A DNA stretch of 64,000 bases, from assembly GCF_001021065.1 (NCBI RefSeq), contig NZ_CP011546.1, positions 62,001-126,000 of the forward strand, given 5' to 3'. The stretch is from Corynebacterium uterequi (GTDB taxonomy: Bacteria > Actinomycetota > Actinomycetes > Mycobacteriales > Mycobacteriaceae). Both the position numbers and the translations under genes were made by a program. The notes beneath the pieces are model-generated. The model searched no databases. It worked only from the letters and a program-made list of their open reading frames with translations, and was not told the DNA's origin. Positions 60,599 to 64,000 of the stretch are shown piece after piece (position 1 is the stretch's first letter; the number at the start of each line of letters is the position of its first letter).

Positions 60599-62032
60599 CT
60601 AGGCTTGCGTGGCTTCCGCGGCGCGGCGCTCGTTGAGGATGGCGGTGTTCGCCAGCACAACCTTGCGCTTGAGCGGGTAGAGGAAGAAGAGCGCCGCTGC
60701 GACGAGGAAAGCACCGATACCCGGGACGAGGTTGACGAGGGCATAGATGGCGTCCAGGGTTTCCTTCGACTGCTGTCCACCGGAGGCGGCGAGAGCAGAG
60801 TCGTAACCAACCCAGCCGAGGGAGGCTCCGATGAGGAAGCCAGCGCCGGCCTGGCCGAGCTTGCGGGCCCAAGAGTAGACGGCGTAGATGGTAGCGTCGT
60901 CTCGCTGTCCGGTCTTGACTTCCTGGAAGTCGATGATGTCGGTGATGAACGCCCAGATGAGGAAGTTGAAGATGTTGATGCCGAACATTGCGAAGCCGTA
61001 GGCGATCATCCACTGAATGGAGTTCAGCTTGAGGAAGTAGGCGGCGACGAGGATAGCGCCGGTGATGATCATCGTGACGATGCCGACCTCGGTCTTACCG
61101 AACTTCTTGCCAAGCCAGGGGGCGATAACGATGAGGCTCAGCGACGGCAGGAGAGCGAGGAGGTTCGCCGGGGACTGAAGGCGGCCGTTGTTGTAGTAGG
61201 CGAGGAAGAGGTAGCTGAGCATGCCACCGAGGAACATCATCGACAGCAGCAGGAGCAGGGCGGCAACGATGAGGCCAAGCAGGGCCTTGTTGGAAACGAC
61301 GGAGCCGAGCATCTTGCCGATGCCGACGGGTTCTGCGGCCTTGGTTGCTTCGACGCGTTCCTGAACGTTGATGTAGAGCATCGAGTAGCACAGGACGGCA
61401 AGCACGGAGCAGACGATGGCCGAGATGGTCATGGCCTTGCCATTGAGGACGTTGACCCCGGCGGCGTTGGTCGTGTAGACGAACAGCGGCAGCGTGGAGG
61501 TGATGACGAGGTTCGCCATGGTGGCGCCGGTGGAACGCCAGGCGGAGAGCTGGGCGCGCTGGTCCGGGTCGGCAGTCATGACGGAGGCCATCGAGCCGTA
61601 AGGGATGTTGATAGCCGTGTAGCAGAGGGAGCCCCACAGGAAGTAGGTGGCGCACATCCAGGCGAGCTTGGCACCGTAGGAGTTGAAGTCCGCCACGAAG
61701 CTCATGTACATCAGCGCCGAGGCGACGGCGACGGGAATGGCGATCCACTTGATCCAGCGGCGGAACTTGTCGCCGTGCCCCTTGACCGGCAGGCGGTCGA
61801 TGATGATGCCCATGCCGACGTCGGTGAAGCCGTCCACGATGCGGGCGACCAGGAGCAGGGTACCGACGTGGGCGGGGTTGATGCCGACCACGTTGGTGTA
61901 GAACAGCATGAAGAAGGTGGACTGAAGAATGAAGGTGAAGTCGTTACCGAAGTCACCGAACATGTAGCCGATGCGATCGCGCATGCCGAAGGGGCGCGTC
62001 ACTCGTCCCCCGGCGCTGGTAGAAGCGGTCAT
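60599..62032 (-). CDS. GPH-family sugar:cation symporter
   Basis: A 477-residue, 12-segment symporter. The N-terminus (FGMRDRIGYMFGDFGNDFTFILQ), the loop DIIDRLPVKGHGDKFRRWIKW and MTADPDQRAQLSAWR are hallmarks of the GPH/MelB family, which brings in glycosides, pentosides and hexuronides with H+ or Na+. ATG 62032 is chosen for the GAGGAG five bases upstream, over ATG 62044. The promoter carries the same ATTGGTAATC motif as the catabolic operon at 55.3 kb, so this is probably its uptake system. The symporter fragment at base 1 is a related paralogue. Confidence 0.88.
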   Translation of the reverse strand: MTASTSAGGRVTRPFGMRDRIGYMFGDFGNDFTFILQSTFFMLFYTNVVGINPAHVGTLLLVARIVDGFTDVGMGIIIDRLPVKGHGDKFRRWIKWIAIPVAVASALMYMSFVADFNSYGAKLAWMCATYFLWGSLCYTAINIPYGSMASVMTADPDQRAQLSAWRSTGATMANLVITSTLPLFVYTTNAAGVNVLNGKAMTISAIVCSVLAVLCYSMLYINVQERVEATKAAEPVGIGKMLGSVVSNKALLGLIVAALLLLLSMMFLGGMLSYLFLAYYNNGRLQSPANLLALLPSLSLIVIAPWLGKKFGKTEVGIVTMIITGAILVAAYFLKLNSIQWMIAYGFAMFGINIFNFLIWAFITDIIDFQEVKTGQRDDATIYAVYSWARKLGQAGAGFLIGASLGWVGYDSALAASGGQQSKETLDAIYALVNLVPGIGAFLVAAALFFLYPLKRKVVLANTAILNERRAAEATQA

Positions 62033-62107
62033 GGTACTCCTCATAGAAGGGTTAGCCGCGGTGGGGTGCTACGCCCCTAGCGGCGAAACGTGATACCTAA
62101 GTACCTT

Positions 62108-62117
62108 ATTGGTAATC
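62108..62117 (-). promoter_or_regulatory. candidate operator upstream of the GPH symporter
   Basis: ATTGGTAATC on the plus strand (GATTACCAAT relative to the gene), 75 bp before the ATG at 62032 and identical to the core of the site at 55263-55272. AACGT follows within ten bases in both promoters. Confidence 0.5.
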
Positions 62118-62243
62118 CCAACGTCTGTTAAGGCTTTTCGCAGGCGGGGGGTAGGAAAGAATGTGCAACTGTCGTTATTCAAGGTCAGAGGTGACGCGGG
62201 ACACGTTTGTGGTAGTGCGTCGAGGGGGTATATGGAGTGACCA

Positions 62244-62274
62244 ATGGCCCCTCAACTACCTGTCGAGGGGCCAT
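62244..62274 (-). terminator. probable terminator downstream of tyrA
   Basis: Perfect 10-bp inverted repeat ATGGCCCCTC/GAGGGGCCAT (62244-62253 and 62265-62274), 22 bp after the tyrA stop. The following T-run is poor, so efficiency is uncertain. Confidence 0.6.
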
Positions 62275-62296
62275 AGAGAGGCGTGAGCAGCGAGGA

Positions 62297-63325
62297 CTAG
62301 AAAATCTCGATGCGGCCGCCGATGTCTTCAGTCTGGGCGAGCTGGCGGACCCAGTGCGGCCCACCGGGGTGCAGCCGCAGGACGGGGCGGGAGGAAATCT
62401 TGACCGGGGAGACGGATTCCTTGCGGGCGCCGGAGCGGGCTTCGAGGCGGGTGCGGGTGCGGTGCCCGAACTCGATGAGCTCAGCGATGTTGGGTTCATC
62501 GCTGTCGAGCGCATCCCTGGCCTGGTTGAGTTGGTGAATGAAGTCGTCGAGGGCGACGACGAGGGAGGCGGCGTTGGATTCGCACATGGCGCGCTGGAGC
62601 GCGGGGTCGGTCGCCGCGACGCGGGTGGCGTCCTTGAAGGAGCCGGCGGCGAGCGACTGGGCCATGATGCCACCGTGGTCGCCGACGACGGAGAGTGCGG
62701 AGGCGATGACGTGAGGCAGGTGGGAGACGCGGGCGACAGCCATGTCGTGGTTGGCGACGCGGGCGGGCACGGCCTCCGCCTTCACGCGTACGATCATGCG
62801 GGTGACGTCGCTAAAGAGGTCGATCCACTCCTGAGGGGTGCGTTCCCCGCGTTCCTCGCATTCGGCGGCGTAATCGTAGGTGATGACCCACGCTGCTCGG
62901 ACGAAGAGGCCTTCCTTGGAGGCGCGCCATCCCGAGAACTGGGTTCCGGCCATGGGGTGGCCGCCGACGTAGCGTCGTTCCAGCCCGTGGCGTCGGATCT
63001 CGTCGTAGACGGGTCCCTTAACGGAGACTACGTCGGTAATACCGCAACGGGGTGCTAATTCGACGACTCGGTCGAGGATCCCGCTCACGGCGCCCATGGG
63101 GACGGCCAAGACAATGATGGCGGCGTCGTCGTTGGCCTTGCGGAGGGTATCGTCGAGGTCGTCGCTGACGTCGAAACCGGCCTTGCGGGCGCTGCGGGCG
63201 CCGGAAGTGGACCGGTTGTAGCCGTACACGGAGTACCCGGCGGCGGCGAGGTCGCGCAGCAGCGAGCCGCCGATGAGGCCGAGGCCGATGATGCAGACGG
63301 GGCGGGGAGCGTTAGGGGAAGTCAC
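62297..63325 (-). CDS. tyrA: prephenate (or arogenate) dehydrogenase TyrA
   Basis: NAD(P)-dependent oxidative decarboxylation of prephenate or arogenate on the way to tyrosine. 342 residues with IIGLGLIGGSLLRDL at ~12-26, GGHPMAGTQFSGW near 130 carrying the catalytic His, and HDMAVARVSHLPHVIASAL with the second His near 210. Corynebacterial TyrA often prefers arogenate; this cannot be decided here. It stands alone, divergent from the TadA-associated gene by 39 bp. Confidence 0.93.
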   Translation of the reverse strand: MTSPNAPRPVCIIGLGLIGGSLLRDLAAAGYSVYGYNRSTSGARSARKAGFDVSDDLDDTLRKANDDAAIIVLAVPMGAVSGILDRVVELAPRCGITDVVSVKGPVYDEIRRHGLERRYVGGHPMAGTQFSGWRASKEGLFVRAAWVITYDYAAECEERGERTPQEWIDLFSDVTRMIVRVKAEAVPARVANHDMAVARVSHLPHVIASALSVVGDHGGIMAQSLAAGSFKDATRVAATDPALQRAMCESNAASLVVALDDFIHQLNQARDALDSDEPNIAELIEFGHRTRTRLEARSGARKESVSPVKISSRPVLRLHPGGPHWVRQLAQTEDIGGRIEIF

Positions 63326-63364
63326 GCCCCCGATTATGCCTGAGGCGGACTACGCTTTCTTTCT

Positions 63365-63844
63365 ATGCAGGACTACAGCTTTGCGGTGACTGTCACGAGT
63401 GTGGACGGTCGGTGGCTTGTTAAGTCGTTTCCGGATGATTTCACCAACCCGAGGACCGCGATCATGGCGGTGCGGTCCCTGCGCGCCGAAGCCGCGGCGT
63501 TCGCTTTGCTGTGCGTGGAGGATGAGTACTTCGTTATCGCCCGTCCGGGGCCCAACGGCACGGCGGTCTTCCTCTCGGATGTGACGATGGCCGTCGATGA
63601 CGACTTTGCTGCTGGCTGGGCGGCGGAGGCCAACTTGGAGGTTCCGGATATCGCTCCGGAGGATCTCGACGACGTCGACCCGCTGCCCGACGGCGACTTC
63701 GCCATCCTGGGGGACTTGGGCGTTGGTGAGGAGCTGTTGAGTGTGTTCGTGGATGACCCGGATCTGGCTCCGTCGGAGGCGTTGGAGCGTATCGCCGAGG
63801 AGCTGGGCTGTCTCGACGAGCTGAACGACGCAATCGACGGCTAG
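63365..63844 (+). CDS. tRNA adenosine deaminase-associated protein
   Basis: A 159-residue acidic protein of the actinobacterial family always found directly before tadA. DYSFAVTVTSVDGRWLVKSFPDDF and the central FVIARPGPNGTAVFLSDVTMA are the conserved parts; the C-terminal half is rich in Asp and Glu. Function unknown beyond its gene association. The stop overlaps the tadA GTG by one base, so the two are translationally coupled. Confidence 0.88.
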   Translation: MQDYSFAVTVTSVDGRWLVKSFPDDFTNPRTAIMAVRSLRAEAAAFALLCVEDEYFVIARPGPNGTAVFLSDVTMAVDDDFAAGWAAEANLEVPDIAPEDLDDVDPLPDGDFAILGDLGVGEELLSVFVDDPDLAPSEALERIAEELGCLDELNDAIDG

Positions 63845-64000
63845 TGGGGGTGGCGCTTCCCTCGCCGCAGGGCCTGCTTCGGGCTGAGGAGCGGATGCGG
63901 CGGGCCCTGGCGGTAGCGCGCACCACCCCGGTGGGTGACATTCCGGTGGGTGCGGTGATTTTCGCCCCGGACGGATCGGAGCTGGCTACGGGCACGAACC
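63844..64000 (+). CDS. tadA: tRNA-specific adenosine deaminase TadA, 3' end outside window
   Basis: Converts adenosine 34 to inosine in tRNA-Arg(ACG). Only the first ~52 residues are present: the N-terminal helix LLRAEERMRRALAVARTTP and the first strand GDIPVGAVIFAPDGSELATGTN match TadA; the zinc motif HAE lies beyond the window. GTG 63844 overlaps the preceding stop; a GTG two codons later is also possible. Two copies of its substrate tRNA-Arg(ACG) are in this window. Confidence 0.85.
   Translation, partial: MGVALPSPQGLLRAEERMRRALAVARTTPVGDIPVGAVIFAPDGSELATGTN

Overview
The window is GC-rich, gene-dense DNA from a mycolic-acid actinobacterium, most probably a Corynebacterium. The best evidence is a complete run of arabinogalactan cell-wall genes (single Emb arabinosyltransferase, AftA, DprE2, DprE1, GtrA, GlfT1, Wzt/Wzm) in essentially the order known from Mycobacterium tuberculosis Rv3777-Rv3793. 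Two tRNA-Arg(ACG) genes about 2.7 kb apart recall the corynephage attB1/attB2 arrangement. GTG starts, 4-bp ATGA/GTGA overlaps and a candidate leaderless gene also fit. No species is claimed.

Layout. 0-5 kb: the 3' part of a sugar-type symporter runs directly into a succinate-semialdehyde dehydrogenase that has lost its N-terminus, then a purine-salvage pair (AMP nucleosidase, nucleoside hydrolase). 5-9 kb: a lactate-dehydrogenase/permease operon, a gamma-carbonic-anhydrase-like protein, and a small gene behind a DtxR-like box. 9-24 kb: housekeeping and accessory genes (App1-like phosphatase, ROK regulator, MFS exporter, MinD-like ATPase, DUF885 peptidase, HrpB helicase, HNH/DUF222 nuclease, S4 protein, paired SMR transporters, secreted serine hydrolase). 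24-28 kb: M13 peptidase and a PrsW-type membrane protease with a co-translated membrane partner.

28-42 kb is the arabinogalactan block: DprE1/DprE2 make decaprenyl-phospho-arabinose, GtrA proteins are thought to help move it, AftA and Emb use it outside the membrane, GlfT1 starts galactan, and Wzm/Wzt export galactan. An OatA-like O-acyltransferase and a lipoprotein sit inside or beside it. 42-46 kb: a class-V aminotransferase-like protein without the usual PLP lysine, a quinone oxidoreductase and a Trk/Ktr potassium pair.

46-54.7 kb is punctuated by four tRNA genes. Two tRNA-Ser genes share about 147 bp of similar 3' flank and bracket a molybdenum-cofactor block (moeA-mog-moaE-moeB, divergent moaD) plus a membrane protein and a HisC/Pat aminotransferase. 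Two identical tRNA-Arg(ACG) genes bracket a DASS-type anion symporter and a VOC protein.

55.3-62 kb holds the most interesting candidate system: a tightly coupled four-gene operon (TIM-barrel isomerase-like, two Gfo/Idh/MocA oxidoreductases, a second TIM-barrel protein) and, on the other strand beyond an HNH gene, a GPH-type symporter. Both promoters carry the same 10-bp motif ATTGGTAATC at nearly the same distance from the start codon. The gene content matches an oxidise-eliminate-hydrate-reduce route through 3-keto sugars, as in levoglucosan or glycoside catabolism; the substrate is unknown. The window ends with tyrA, the TadA-associated protein gene and the beginning of tadA.
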